Shown one piece after another: positions 34,346 to 44,879 of a stretch of DNA of 64,000 bases. Numbering within the stretch: position 1 is the stretch's first letter; each line of letters opens with the position of its first letter. The position numbers and the translations under genes were made by a program. The stretch is from Hericium rajendrae (taxonomy: Eukaryota > Basidiomycota > Agaricomycetes > Russulales > Hericiaceae): contig CM065885.1 of NCBI GenBank assembly GCA_033439255.1, forward strand, positions 1,922,001-1,986,000, in the 5' to 3' direction. The notes beneath the pieces are model-generated. The model was not told where the DNA came from and ran no database searches. It was given only the letters and a program-made list of their open reading frames with translations.

Positions 34346-35632
34346 TTAGGCGTAAGGGTCTCCTATGGTCGGATGAAACTCGGCCCGAGGAGGCTCGTTC
34401 TGAACCCACTCCTTTACATCAACATCCATCCTCGCAGTTCCAGCCTCGATGGCGATCTTCTTGATCTGGCAGGCCTTGCGCATGTGATCAAAGACTGCAG
34501 GCTCGCAGTGGCCACTGTAGGATGTCGCATATGTGGAGGCCTCGTATACGCAGTGGAAAAGGTCCAGTGGATCGTAAGGCTTGAGCCGATCCTTTGCCTC
34601 TGCCCCGTCCCTGGTAAGCCTCTGCCTCTCTCTTCCTTCTCCGATGCACCAATGACGTTGCACGACCATGGTGATGCACCCAGATCCATAAGTGGAATCG
34701 GGATCAGGGCTGGCTGGCTCCTCCCCCCAATCAGGCCTGAGATCATCCACAACCTTCATACGTCTTACTCTCCAAACGGCCCAGGTATCCGTCACCGGGA
34801 GGAGTTTCTTGATAGCGCCATAGGTGCAGGATCCTTCGATGTCCAAAATCAACAAGATGAACTGGCCTTTGCGAATGGGCATCATCGGCTTAACGACTGA
34901 GATCCAGGGGAAGTGCAGGTTTCCGGTGATGAGCCAGACGGTCATGAAGTTAAAAGGGAGATCAACAGAGGAGGGGGCCCAGATGTAGCCGGTGCACTGA
35001 TGGAACTGTCGAGCGTAGATGTGGCTGAAGGGCCCTTCAGGAATAATGGTGATGATACCAGGGGCATGAAACATCGGGTCGGTACTGATCTCAGGAAGTG
35101 TTGGCGTAGGCGGGGGTGGAGCTAATGCGGGAGCGCTCGGGGCAGCCGGAATGGAAGGAGGGAATTGGTCAGCAGAGAGCGTGGCAGGAAATGCAGCGGC
35201 CATGATGCTGGGGATGTCGTCATTCTCATGCCTTTCTACCTCCAGTCGGAGGTCCCCTACATCCATATCAGTCAACATTACAAAGGAACGGTCATCGAAG
35301 ACGAGTTCAGTCTCGATCTCCTGCTCCTGACGATGTGCAGCGATGGATATCTGGTCGGTGATGTCCTGCATACCTTCAAGAATTCGTCGAGGGTCAGGTG
35401 GCTCTGGCCCGTCGAGAACCGTTAGACGGTATCTAGGGTTGGCAGTGATGAGATTCCTTCCGAGGTAAAAATTGAGTCTCTCGGTAGTGATGCTTCGCAG
35501 GGAATCATGATGGACTGCTAGGAAGAGAGGAGGGAGATTCTCAGTGGGAGCAGGCCAGCGAGGTTCTGGAGCAGGATTAAGAAGAGAATCGAACCAGGCC
35601 ATGATGCGTTGGAGCATGAGGGGCGGAGTCAA
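34346..35632 (-). CDS. 428-aa protein of unknown function carried by the insertion
   Basis: Seen: one unbroken minus-strand frame starting MTPPLMLQRIMAWFD. Its N-terminal 120 residues are soluble-looking, then comes a Pro/Ala-rich linker (about residues 155-185). A C-terminal half follows with many aromatic residues and two weakly hydrophobic stretches (LPFNFMTVWLITGNLHFPWIS and FILLILDIEG). No family is recognised. The TATA box on the minus strand (35731-35738) lies about 100 bp upstream of the start. The frame is open inside a young insertion, which suggests recent selection or recent arrival. It shows no nucleic-acid enzyme motif, so it is unlikely to be a transposase. Confidence 0.6.
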   Translation of the reverse strand: MTPPLMLQRIMAWFDSLLNPAPEPRWPAPTENLPPLFLAVHHDSLRSITTERLNFYLGRNLITANPRYRLTVLDGPEPPDPRRILEGMQDITDQISIAAHRQEQEIETELVFDDRSFVMLTDMDVGDLRLEVERHENDDIPSIMAAAFPATLSADQFPPSIPAAPSAPALAPPPPTPTLPEISTDPMFHAPGIITIIPEGPFSHIYARQFHQCTGYIWAPSSVDLPFNFMTVWLITGNLHFPWISVVKPMMPIRKGQFILLILDIEGSCTYGAIKKLLPVTDTWAVWRVRRMKVVDDLRPDWGEEPASPDPDSTYGSGCITMVVQRHWCIGEGRERQRLTRDGAEAKDRLKPYDPLDLFHCVYEASTYATSYSGHCEPAVFDHMRKACQIKKIAIEAGTARMDVDVKEWVQNEPPRAEFHPTIGDPYA

Positions 35633-35730
35633 GAGGGAGCATGAATAAGGCTTTAGGGAGAGTGCAGCGTGTTTGTGGGATGGTTTTGATGCAGGTTGGC
35701 AAATTCTTACATGACGTTGCTTCTTCTCAT

Positions 35731-35738
35731 TTTATAAG
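35731..35738 (-). promoter_or_regulatory. TATA box for the 428-aa ORF
   Basis: TTATAAAA on the minus strand, about 65 bp inside the right end of the insertion and about 100 bp before the ORF start. Confidence 0.5.
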
Positions 35739-35806
35739 CGAAATGAGTGATGCGCCGCCCTTTTCTTCATGTTAGCGCTCGAAACGTGTTGCGAGCGTGA
35801 CAGCGT

Positions 35807-37931
35807 TATTGCATATTGGTCCCGTACCTTCAAAGCCACGGAACTCAACTACTCAGTGACTGAAAAGGAGGCCCTAGCTGCCAAAGAAGCCCTCATCAAG
35901 TTCCAGCCGATGATCGAAGGAGAGCGTATCCTCCTCATCACCGACCACTCAGCCCTACAGTGGGCAAAGACATACGAGCACACCAACAGGCGACTAGCTT
36001 CCTGGGGCGCTGTGTTTTCTGCCTACAAGCCAGGCCTACGCATCATTCATAGGCCGGGATGCATACATTCTAACATCGGTCCTCTCTCTCACCTGCCTAC
36101 ATCGCCCCCGAGCCACATTTTGCCTGTAGATGGTGATGACCGAAGCCTCCTCACTGATACGATTCAGGCAGCCAGACTCGAAAATGAAGCCCATACCCAA
36201 CCAGCGGAAGTGTTCGTCGCCTTCTCCATAGAAGACTGTCTCGAAACCGCATCGGTCTTCATAACAACAAGAGCGCAAGCCAAGAAGCTTTCCACCGAAA
36301 CTGCGGCAGAGGACGTCCCAGCCAGCCACCCTTCCAGTCCCGAATCTCCCAGCCCTGCAACACCTTCACCTGCGGCCAAATCCCCTCTTCTGGAAGATTC
36401 CACACCCCTTCCCTCCTTCTCACTAGTATCCCTTTCCTCTGACACGCTAAGCAAATTCAGAAAGGCATACCTTCTGAATCTGGCATTCAAGTCTAAGTGG
36501 GTCCAGCCCCCATCTCCCCACATAGACTATCGCCCAGGTCAATGTTTCTTTAAAGATGAAAGAGGCCTCCTATTCTTCGAAGACGCAGATACCCACTTAT
36601 GCCTTTGCATCCCGAAACGATTACAACCTCAGTTCTTGGAACTTGCCCATTGTGCGGCAGGCAAAATTCCTCACGCGGGCGCAGAGAAGCTGCGCGCATT
36701 CCTTGCACGAAAACTTTATTGGCCACGCATGAACGTTGACATAGAACGCTACTGCACATCATGCAACATCTGCCAGAAAATCAAAAGCCGAAACTTCAAA
36801 CGCTATGGACTCCTCATTTCGAACCCAATCCCATGCCGCCCCTTCCAATCGATTTCTATGGATCTTATTGTAGGACTGCTCATGTCAGACAGCTTTAATG
36901 CCGTATTCGTTGTAGTATGCCGCCTCTCTAAATATGTGCAATTCATCCCAACAACATCAGGATTGTCCGCCGCGGACTTCGCCCAACTCTTCGTAGAGCG
37001 AGTCTTTTGCAGATTTGGACTTCCTGACTCAATTATCTCGGACCGAGATCCACGCTGGACCCATTCGTTCTGGCAAGCCGTTAGCTCGCGATTGGGCCTC
37101 AAGATGCAGCTTTCGTCATCGCATCACCCCCAACATGACGGCCAAACAGAAATCACCAACCACGCGCTCGAGACTACCTTACGAGTGTACGTGGCCAAGG
37201 ACCACACCACTTGGGCCGCATGGCTCCCGCTCCTTGAATTCGCACATAATTCTACCATCTCAGCCACCACAGGATACTCCCCAGCCTTTCTGCTTTACAG
37301 CTTCCAGCCCGCGGACATCATTGACGTGGTTATCCCAATGGACAGCCATCGCCTACCTCGCACTGCAGTGGCGGGTGACTTCCTCCTTTCCCTTCAATCT
37401 CACCACGAGGCTGCCCGCGATGCCATCGCCCACGCTCAACATAATCAAGCCACGCAGTTCAACAAAGGGCGGAAGACACTCACCTTTAAAGAAGGTGACT
37501 TAGTCCTCATAAACCCACACTCCCTCAAGTGGCGCGAATCCAAAGGCGAGGGAGCCAAACTCGTACAGTGCCTGCTAGGACCCTTTGAAGTTCAACAACG
37601 TATTAATGACAACGTCTACCGCCTGCGCATGGGCGATAACTTCCCCGGCTCCACAGTATTCAATGTCCAACATCTCCAGCCCTATCGGACCTCTCCAGAG
37701 GAATTTGGGGAGAGGCCTACCCTCCCCGACACTCGCCTGGACCGTCCCCCATCGGAGGAATACGAGATAGAAAAAATTATAGCCCACCGTAAGAATTCTC
37801 GAACAGGCCAACTCAAATTTCTAGTCCGATGGGCAGGCTACTCACCCCTGTATGATATGTGGCTTTCCAGCCGCGACCTGCGCAATGCGCCCTTAGAATT
37901 TTTCGCCTACAGGCGCGCACACGGATTGTAA
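35807..37931 (+). CDS. Chromovirus RNase H end, integrase and chromodomain (fossil)
   Basis: After the insertion the RNase H continues (IAYWSRTFKATELNYS; LLITDHSALQW), then an HHCC integrase finger (LYWPRMNVDIERYCTSCNIC), the integrase core and a C-terminal chromodomain (IEKIIAHRKN to VRWAGYSPLYDMW). The chromodomain places it in the chromovirus branch of Ty3/Gypsy. Confidence 0.88.
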
Positions 37932-40660
37932 CGGGCCGGGACGTCCTGCCCCGTGCCGGTCATCAGCCACACTGTACAGTTTCTCCAGCGGAGCTCGAAC
38001 TTCCACAACACATCCTGCTTCTGCACACTAACTCTTTCTCCCCAATATCCCCGTGTAGTGAGCTGGATTGCCCTCACTGCGCTATTCTCGTCCATACCCC
38101 TTATAATTCCACATGCTAGCTCTCTCCCACGATCGCCGCCATGGAACGGCTTGGATCCACGTAGCACCGGAGTCTGTCCCTGCGCACTGACTTCCTCACC
38201 CATCTGGGCCCACACCATCGTACCAACTGGCGTCAGGACAGTTCGAGCCTTGGGACTGGGCTCTCGACCCCAATTGGGTCGATTCTGCATTCCCCTGGTG
38301 CCCGTTCATCCCCGTCGCACCACCACCCTCGCTCAACTGGACCGCGGACATGTGGTGGGTTTACGCTACCAACCACAATGGCGTATTCACAATGACGGAG
38401 CCCTCCGACACGGCTTGCGTATCCTCCGAAGTCGTGGGAGCCTACGAGCGCACCAAAGCCTGGCTGGAATCCAATGTCTCCCTCCTCTGCTCCGCGTTCC
38501 AAATCACCCAATCACCCCCGGCAGCCTTACCGTCGGTAGCGACCTTCTCCACTTACTGCGAACTGACCAGCGAGGCCCTACGCCCTTTCATCTGGTCCTA
38601 CCGCCGGTCCCTACTCGACTGGTTTGGTTACTACATCTGGGCCATGCAGAGCATCCTCGGGCAGTGGGTGGAAGCTCCTACCATCCGCGACAACGCCAAA
38701 TTCCGCGATTTCGTGGAACGGTTTCTGGACCGAGCGGAACCACGAGGCGTCTCATTCCTGTCAGACAGCTTCCCTTCCTGGCCCGCACACAGACGAACGA
38801 TCATCAACCACTGGATCTGCCGACATGTGCCAGTGCACTACACCTGGAAACAGATGTACGCTAACGACCCCGCCTACTATCCTCTGTCCCCATCCGCCTA
38901 TAACCCCCACGTCTACCGCATCTACAACATGCCACCGAAGCAAGTCTGTGTCCTTGCTGACACATTCGATGCATCCGTCGGCATCAAAGGCGTGGACCGC
39001 ACGGAAACCAGGAAGTGGCACGAGGCATACCAAAGCCAGGAGTGCATCAACGTCCACGAGTATATCAATCTGAAAGTATTTTTTAGATGCGCCCGGATCG
39101 AGCACGCTAAGCTCAACTCTGACCAGGAAACAGATGAGGACGACTACCCGTGGCCATGCAGCCAGCACCACTGGACGCTCGCCCAATACCGACCCTTCCT
39201 TCAGGACAGCCCCGGACTTGTATGCTGGCGGCAATGTCACCCCGCCTCACCGCTGTCAGCGTAGCCGAGGCCCCCCACGCTGATGCAGCCATCACAGACC
39301 CGTCCGAGCACCCCGGCCCAGCCAGATTCACCCGCGCCGCCAACGCACGCCGAGCCGGTTACCCTCGGTGTCGCACAAAACGTGCCGCCCACCCCTCCTG
39401 CCCCGAACAGCCCTCCACAGAGCAGCGTCGAGCTGGTTACCCTCGACGCACCAGTCTCTGCACAGCCTGCCCAGCCAGATCTCGTCTTGTCTCCAGCAGG
39501 CAACACGCAAATGGATGTGGACAGCTCAACACCATCGGTCCCTACAGACTCAGCAATGGACCAATCGGGCCTACAAACGGACCCCTCGCCGATCGTCACA
39601 GCTCCACATCCGCCGTCGCCTGGACAGGCTTCGTCCTCACCGGTTCCACCCCCTGCCCCGCCGGCCCAGCCGCAGGCCTCAAGCTCAGCTGACCCAATCC
39701 CGGCGCATCTTCAGCTATTCTCGCGCTTCTGGGACGACGTGACCACAGGCAGCGCGAAGCTTGCCACCCCGGTCGACGTCGCCCCAGGACAGGCTTTCGG
39801 CATTGATGTAGAGTTCTTTCTGAACATGCGTGTCTCCCTGCTGCCGGACACCAAAGCCTGACTCATTCAAGCCTTCGAACGCGACCCGAGCACCACACCG
39901 GCGGACCTGTTACGCCTGATGCTGCGCTACGGCATGCGATTCCATGTTTCATGGCCAGCCACGTGGGGTGCCACTTGGGTTCAAGGACGACGCGCAGGGG
40001 AGCCCGCCTTACCGCACCCCACCTATGTCGAAGGGGCACCGCACTCTCTGGGGCCAGTCACCATGCAGAAGCACGAACTCTGCTGAGCCTGGTCACAACA
40101 CATCCACGAGCTTTTCAGTCACAGAGGCAATGCATGCTTCCTGCGCTACGGAGGCCTCATCTGGCGCCTAGCCATGCACTACGGCGGCATTGACTTCGCG
40201 GAATTGGTCCTTGACGGTCCTGCGTCTACGTATACCTGGTCGGACTGGCATTTCCTCACCGAGGATGGCTGACATTGCGACAACCCGGAAGCCTGGCAAG
40301 ATGACCCTCTCATCCCCGAAATCCTGGGAGACTACCCAGCTAACCCCGGTGCGACGCTCTGGCTGGACCCTGACACTTGGGAAAGCGGCGGCTGGTGGAC
40401 GGGCAGATGGAACGCAGCCACAGAGGAATGGTTTGCGCGCCATCTCAGCGACATCATGACGAAGAAGGCCAAGCCGCAGACGCCCAAAAACTGGAAGGAC
40501 CAACTCCGAGGATTCAACAGCGGTGTACGCGACAACCTCCACGAATGTCTACGCCTACCCGCCAGGCTACCAGGCTATCGTGATACTGCTGCCTCCTACC
40601 TCACAGGATCTCCATTGGCAGAGCCAGGTCTCCTGCTCACCGTCACCCCGTAGACTTCCT
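37932..40660 (+). other. Extra coding region after pol in the chromovirus (fossil, unknown function)
   Basis: Between the chromodomain and the 3' LTR lie about 2.7 kb with strongly protein-like frames, mainly 38350-39264 (WWVYATNHNGVFTMTEPSDT, tryptophan-rich), 39283-39861 (Pro/Ser/Ala-rich) and a last one ending at 40653. They read in the sense direction and look like pieces of one additional element protein, now broken. No retroviral envelope features (signal peptide plus membrane anchor) were evident. Confidence 0.6.
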
Positions 40661-40724
40661 GCACGAACACTGGGGGGGCTCTGTAACGGGGCACCGCGGG
40701 CGGACCGAGCGGCCTGCATACCGC

Positions 40725-40888
40725 TGGAGTGGGCCGAGGGGACGCTACGCTAGTCCCAAGGTGATAGCAGGATGAGGACTACTACATGAGGAGCAGTGCT
40801 ACTCTATGGCTATGCTGACTAAGCAGCTGGCAAACCCCGGCTGATCCAGCCCTCTAACCCTGTAGGGACCCCCAGGCTCCCTACTGCA
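40725..40888 (-). repeat. 3' LTR of the mini element
   Basis: 164 bp, nearly identical to 43404-43567. Confidence 0.85.
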
Positions 40889-41187
40889 TGTGCCCCCACT
40901 GAACATGGCGACGTCCTCGTCGCCCCTGAAAGACCTCAACTCACAGATGAGCGAACCCACCCAAGACCATGTAAGACACGACCAAGTTCAGAAAGGCGTG
41001 GATCACGCTCCCAATCAAGATCGGAAATGTCACATGCAGACGAATGCCAGGATGGTTTGGATAATGGCAAACACTGAGACCATCGGGACTGAGGAGCCCG
41101 CACAACACATTTGTGAGAACACCGGGCCCGGCGCTGGAGAGAACCGAATGGCGGAGTGACGGAATCAGATCGGAGGACTGAGAAATC

Positions 41188-43260
41188 TCAGGGTGGAAGT
41201 GCACGAGGTATTGATGCAGGTGAAATGGGAAGGGAGTCTGCATCATCCGCCCACGAGAACCGTGTAGGAGGTATATGTTCAGTAATGACAGTATGAGTAC
41301 AATGATTGATGGGAATGGGATAGTCATTGGCAGTTTGTGTTGTGGAATTGACGTGCATCGGCGTAGCTGAGTATCGAACAGTGGGGATGGGGTTCGTTTG
41401 CACTGCGAAGTCAGCACAGCAGGAAGCAGAATCCGTTTGTGAGGAGGCATCATCGTGGGCGGGTGAATGCAGCGCAGCCGTTTGGACAGCGGCACTGACG
41501 AGCGAGACATCGCGTACCTCCGCGAGAACCAGTGCACAGCCCGTTTTCAACCCGACTGACTTGCCGTCCTGAAATCCTTTCTCTCTGCCCTCTAATATCC
41601 CCATCTTCTTCCCTATCCCCCATCCTTCGCAAAAGCCCTCCTCTCGACGCTCCGCTGCACGCACGAGCCCTTCTTTCAGAGCATGCTCATGACCTTCCCT
41701 GTAACCCTCTTCTCTACCCTCTGTCGCACGCGCGAGCCCCTCCTTCAAACCCTCTTCATGGCCTTCTTGGTATCCTTCCTCTTGGCCCTCAATCCTTCCT
41801 GCCTTCCATCCTTTGCGCTTGCCTTGGTCCAGGATCTCGTGAAATAACTTGGGATCAAGTTCGAATAGGGATGTGGCCCACTGTGGCTGGACATCGTTCG
41901 AGGTGGATGCGGGGTTCGCGTTCGTGCCATGCGCCTCGCGCGGTTCGTCCGTGGGGGGTGCGAGGGGCAGCCCCGGTTCGAATCCGGGGGCGAGCGATTG
42001 GTCGGGTGGCGTGCAGCGTGGAACGGCGGGTGTGGAGTCGGCGCGAGATATCGACAATGTCGCAGGGTGCGGGGATGTGTCGCCGGTGGAGATGCTGCCT
42101 GTGGTGCTCGTTTCGCATTTTGCGGCCTCATAGCCCTCACGATATGCGTTCACACTGCCATGCAATGCTCCTGCGTCCCATCCCTCCTGCCATCCTCTTT
42201 CTACCGCAGCCTCGCGTATCCATGCGAGGAGATTTTTGTCGATCTCCTCGATCGACGTTGCTCGGCGCGTGATCGGCTCGCGTGCGGTCGTTTTGGGCTC
42301 TGGATTCGCGGGCGTGTCGGCGATGTCGTATTTGGCGTCGGTGCGGGAGTCGGTGTGGGCGAGAATGGGCACATGGCACGTGAAAAAGATGTCGGGTGGG
42401 CCGTGGACGGGAAAACACACCGCGAGGGCCGCGAGCGTGGCCGTGGGGCCCGGTGAGGTGACGAGCGGAGCATGTGAATCGTGCGCGGGGCCGTCAGATT
42501 GCTCGGTGACGGTGGAAACGTCGAGCGAGGAGCCGTGAGCCACGCTCAGCGCTGACGATGCGTTGTTGAACGTGGGAACGGAGGCGGGAGCGGCGAAACG
42601 TGCAGCGGGGGGTGCGAACGGTGCGGATGTGGTGGTGTGGGATGCGAGCCGGATGTACTCACCGTTCGCGTGACTCTTGTCCTCCGGGCTAACTTCCTAG
42701 TACCCCTCCAATTGGCCTGTGTTCGAATACACGCGCGACGAGGCGTGGGGCGTTGGGTACGTGTCCTCGCTGCTGGCTTCACGCGGGTCGCGGGTGGTGG
42801 CTGCGAGTCGCTTGCTCGGGTCGATTCCGGTCGCATGGGAGCGCGTGCCATTGTTACGCAGTATTAGCAGGTCGGAGGGGGCTGGGGTATGCATGTATGA
42901 TGCGATTATGGAGGTGCGAGCTGCGAGACATGAGCTCGCCTCGTGCGGATCGCGCGGTAGCTGCGTAGGCGCCTGCGGTGGCTCACGCTCGAAGTTGCAT
43001 GTGACGGCGATAGATGCAGGGTCGTCGGATACTGTTGCGATGGATGATGTGGTCTCGGGGTATGTGGTATTCGCTGCGGCTGATGCGGCTGCTCGACGTG
43101 CGGCGGTTCGCTTCTTGCCCATAACGGGTAATGGCGATGCGTGCGTGTCGAGAACGCGTGTCGATGGGCGAATAGTTGCGCGGGAGCAATGGATAGATAT
43201 GCAGAACACTGAAAACGCATGAAAAGCGGGCACTGGAACACTTCGGAGACACGGGAAAGA
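41188..43260 (-). CDS. EG-repeat protein region of the mini LTR element (fossil)
   Basis: Minus-strand frames at 42697-43401 (with an internal start MGKKRTAARRAAAS near 43120) and 41188-42543 lie one after the other. The second is rich in Glu/Gly heptad-like repeats such as EGREEGYREGHEHALKEG and EGYQEGHEEGLKEGLARA, about ten G-spaced units, and resembles the deca-GX3 pattern of Yae1-type proteins, though it is far longer and otherwise unlike Yae1. The rest is Pro/Thr/Ser-rich and disordered-looking. It has no enzyme motif. Its role in the element is unknown; it may be a gag-like or adaptor protein. Confidence 0.5.
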
Positions 43261-43403
43261 CGCTGAGAGAACGCAGACAATATGGGACCCGAAGACGATA
43301 TGAGACCCGAAGACGATACTGAGACGCGGAAACACTGGTCGAAGAATGCGGAACGCAGACACAGACGCTGAAACGAGGACGAAAACCTCTCTTGTCACCA
43401 AGA

Positions 43404-43567
43404 TGGAGTGGGCCGAGGGGACGCTACGCTAGTCCCAAGGTGATAGCAGGATGAGGACTACTACATGAGGAGCAGTGCTACTCTATGGCTCTGCTGACTA
43501 AGCAGCCGGCAAACCCCGGCTGATCCAGCCCTCTAACCCTGTAGGGACCCCCAGGCTCCCTACTGCA
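43404..43567 (-). repeat. 5' LTR of the mini element
   Basis: 164 bp. The primer-site candidate lies just left of 43404 on the minus strand. Confidence 0.85.
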
Positions 43568-44064
43568 CCGCGCCGGACAGGAAAGGAAGGAGTGTTAGTC
43601 AGTAAGTCAGGAACAGCCGGATCGCGGCGAGCGGAGCCTGAATAATGTATACGAGTCGAGTAGCCTATAGCCACGTTGATCATCATCTTGAATATCATCA
43701 CTTTGGACTTCTGTCTTCTGAGCTTCCACTCGTCTCTTCTCTCCTCTATTTTCGGCTCCCCTTCTCCCGTGCACCCGTCGCAGGGGCTTTCTATGGTAAG
43801 TTTACCTTGTAGAACTCCTCCTCATCTGGGTCACACACAGAACGGTTGCCTTCTGTGCGTAGGCATCCTAACTCATTAAGACTCGCTAGCACGCAAGACC
43901 AGCTTTCTCGTCCCTCACGTTCCCTACGTTCCCTCGCACTAGTTAGCCTTCGAAAGGTTACCTTCAAGGGCTACCCATCACTCGGACCACTCCGTTCGAC
44001 ACCAAGCACGCTTCGACCCGCGAGGTGTTCCGCTGACTCGTGACGTGTCTCGTGTTACAGATCC

Positions 44065-44476
44065 ACCTGCAGGTCTGCACATTGAGAAAGAAACTCTGCA
44101 TCGGTAGAGACGGTAGAAGGAAGGGTAGATGAGCTGCTCGAGACTTGGTGCTTCTCTAAGTCCAATAGAAACACGTTCGCTGGTGGTTCACTTTGGGCGA
44201 CGTTGAGCGCAGAGCATACTTGAGTCTCTAACTGCTCGCATTGGTCTCTGGATGACAGGAGAGGCCTCCTAGATGATGACACATGATGATCGACGAAGGA
44301 TGGCCTTGACATATGGGCTGGCATCACTGCAGGCTCACGGAGCTGAGCAAGTTTGCCTCGAGCGTGGTAGGCGGTGAAGTCAAGTTGCATCTGATAGAGC
44401 TGAGCCAGCTGATGTCTGCAAGACTGGGTCATCGTCGAAATGGAGAGGGCACGCCTTAGAAGATAGACTCGATCAT
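44065..44476 (-). other. Internal segment of the outer element with part of a second frame
   Basis: A minus-strand frame (44432 down to the chromovirus border) starts MTQSCRHQLAQLYQMQLDF and is Ser/Gln-rich, with no known domain. It belongs to the outer LTR element, downstream of its gag. Confidence 0.45.
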
Positions 44477-44575
44477 TACATCTGAGAAAACTGAATTTTA
44501 TATAGCTGCAGGTTATATTATAGGTGCTATCATTGAGCTATACAAGCTATGTAGCTTGCCTATCTAGCTATATAG

Positions 44576-44650
44576 AGCTTCCATAGCTTCCATAGCTTCC
44601 ATAGCTTCCATAGCTTCCATAGCTTCCATAGCTTCCATAGCTTCCATAGC
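44576..44650 (+). repeat. 9-bp tandem repeat (AGCTTCCAT)
   Basis: About 8.3 perfect copies in a row within the left subterminal array. Confidence 0.95.
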
Positions 44651-44879
44651 TAGTAGTCTCAGTTATATAGTGTTACCATAGCTTTTATAGCCAGCAGTTT
44701 GAAATATATAGCACTATCATACACTATCAAATTTACTAAGGTGAGCTATGACTACTATGAGTACTATTAGTACTATGTCAAGTCAACTAGGTACGAAAGA
44801 TTTTAAGTCAAATTTAATCATATTTGATGAGATTACTACTACACTCGAAAATACTACAAGTACTTGTAATGCAGGTGCC

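Larger units (their letters stand above)
33577..35802 (-). mobile_element. 2.2-kb insertion of uncertain class with a single 428-aa ORF
   Basis: The insertion splits the chromovirus RNase H region. Its ends read TGTCAC...GTGACA and it is flanked by GCGT (33573-33576 and 35803-35806). It has a minus-strand transcription unit: a TATA box, then an open frame at 34346-35632. I saw no internal LTR pair and no transposase or reverse transcriptase. It could be a long solo LTR carrying an ORF, a non-autonomous LTR derivative, or a DNA transposon with very short inverted ends that has taken up a gene. Confidence 0.7.
40725..43567 (-). mobile_element. 2.84-kb mini LTR element encoding an EG-repeat protein
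   Basis: Identical-looking 164-bp LTRs (40725-40888 and 43404-43567; two differences by eye, about 1 percent) flank 2.5 kb. The duplication is CCGC (40721-40724, 43568-43571). On the minus strand the LTRs run TGCAGTAGG...CCCACTCCA. A primer-site candidate TGGTGACAAGAGAGG starts 3 bases after the 5' LTR, and a short G-rich tract precedes the 3' LTR. There is no gag knuckle, protease, RT or integrase. The body carries minus-strand frames at 42697-43401 and 41188-42543. It is a young non-autonomous element, whole in layout, with about one break in its coding part. Confidence 0.82.
27365..44059 (+). mobile_element. Ty3/Gypsy chromovirus with three later insertions
   Basis: The target duplication is GATCC on both sides. 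Parts in order: 5' LTR 27365-28298 (931 bp with a MITE, 531 bp without), gag from 28349 with a zinc knuckle near 30845, protease near 31306, reverse transcriptase with a YIDD centre near 32903, RNase H split by an insertion at 33577-35802, integrase (H2C2 finger near 36640, core to about 37350), chromodomain at 37757-37925, an extra open-frame region of unknown function to 40653, and the 3' LTR 40682-44059 (531 bp net, holding a mini LTR element). It is broken by the insertions and a few further lesions. LTR divergence is about 5 percent by hand count. Confidence 0.9.
40682..44059 (+). repeat. 3' LTR of the chromovirus, split by a mini LTR element
   Basis: LTR parts lie at 40682-40724 and 43568-44059; net length is 531 bp after removing 40725-43567 and one CCGC duplication. 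Its end GTTACA is followed by GATCC, the chromovirus target duplication. Confidence 0.88.

Noticed and set aside
37932-40660. Retroviral-type envelope gene after pol
   Set aside because: No signal peptide, no membrane anchor and no fusion-peptide-like segment were seen; described only as an extra region of unknown function.
41971-41990. tRNA-like T arm (CCCCGGTTCGAATCCGGGG) in the mini LTR element
   Set aside because: The stem-loop is perfect, but no matching acceptor, D or anticodon arm lies upstream at the right distance, and it falls inside the EG-repeat coding frame.
41532-42538. Plus-strand frames of 100-246 codons opposite the mini-element ORF
   Set aside because: Antisense shadows of the EG-repeat frame, with no codon or motif support of their own.
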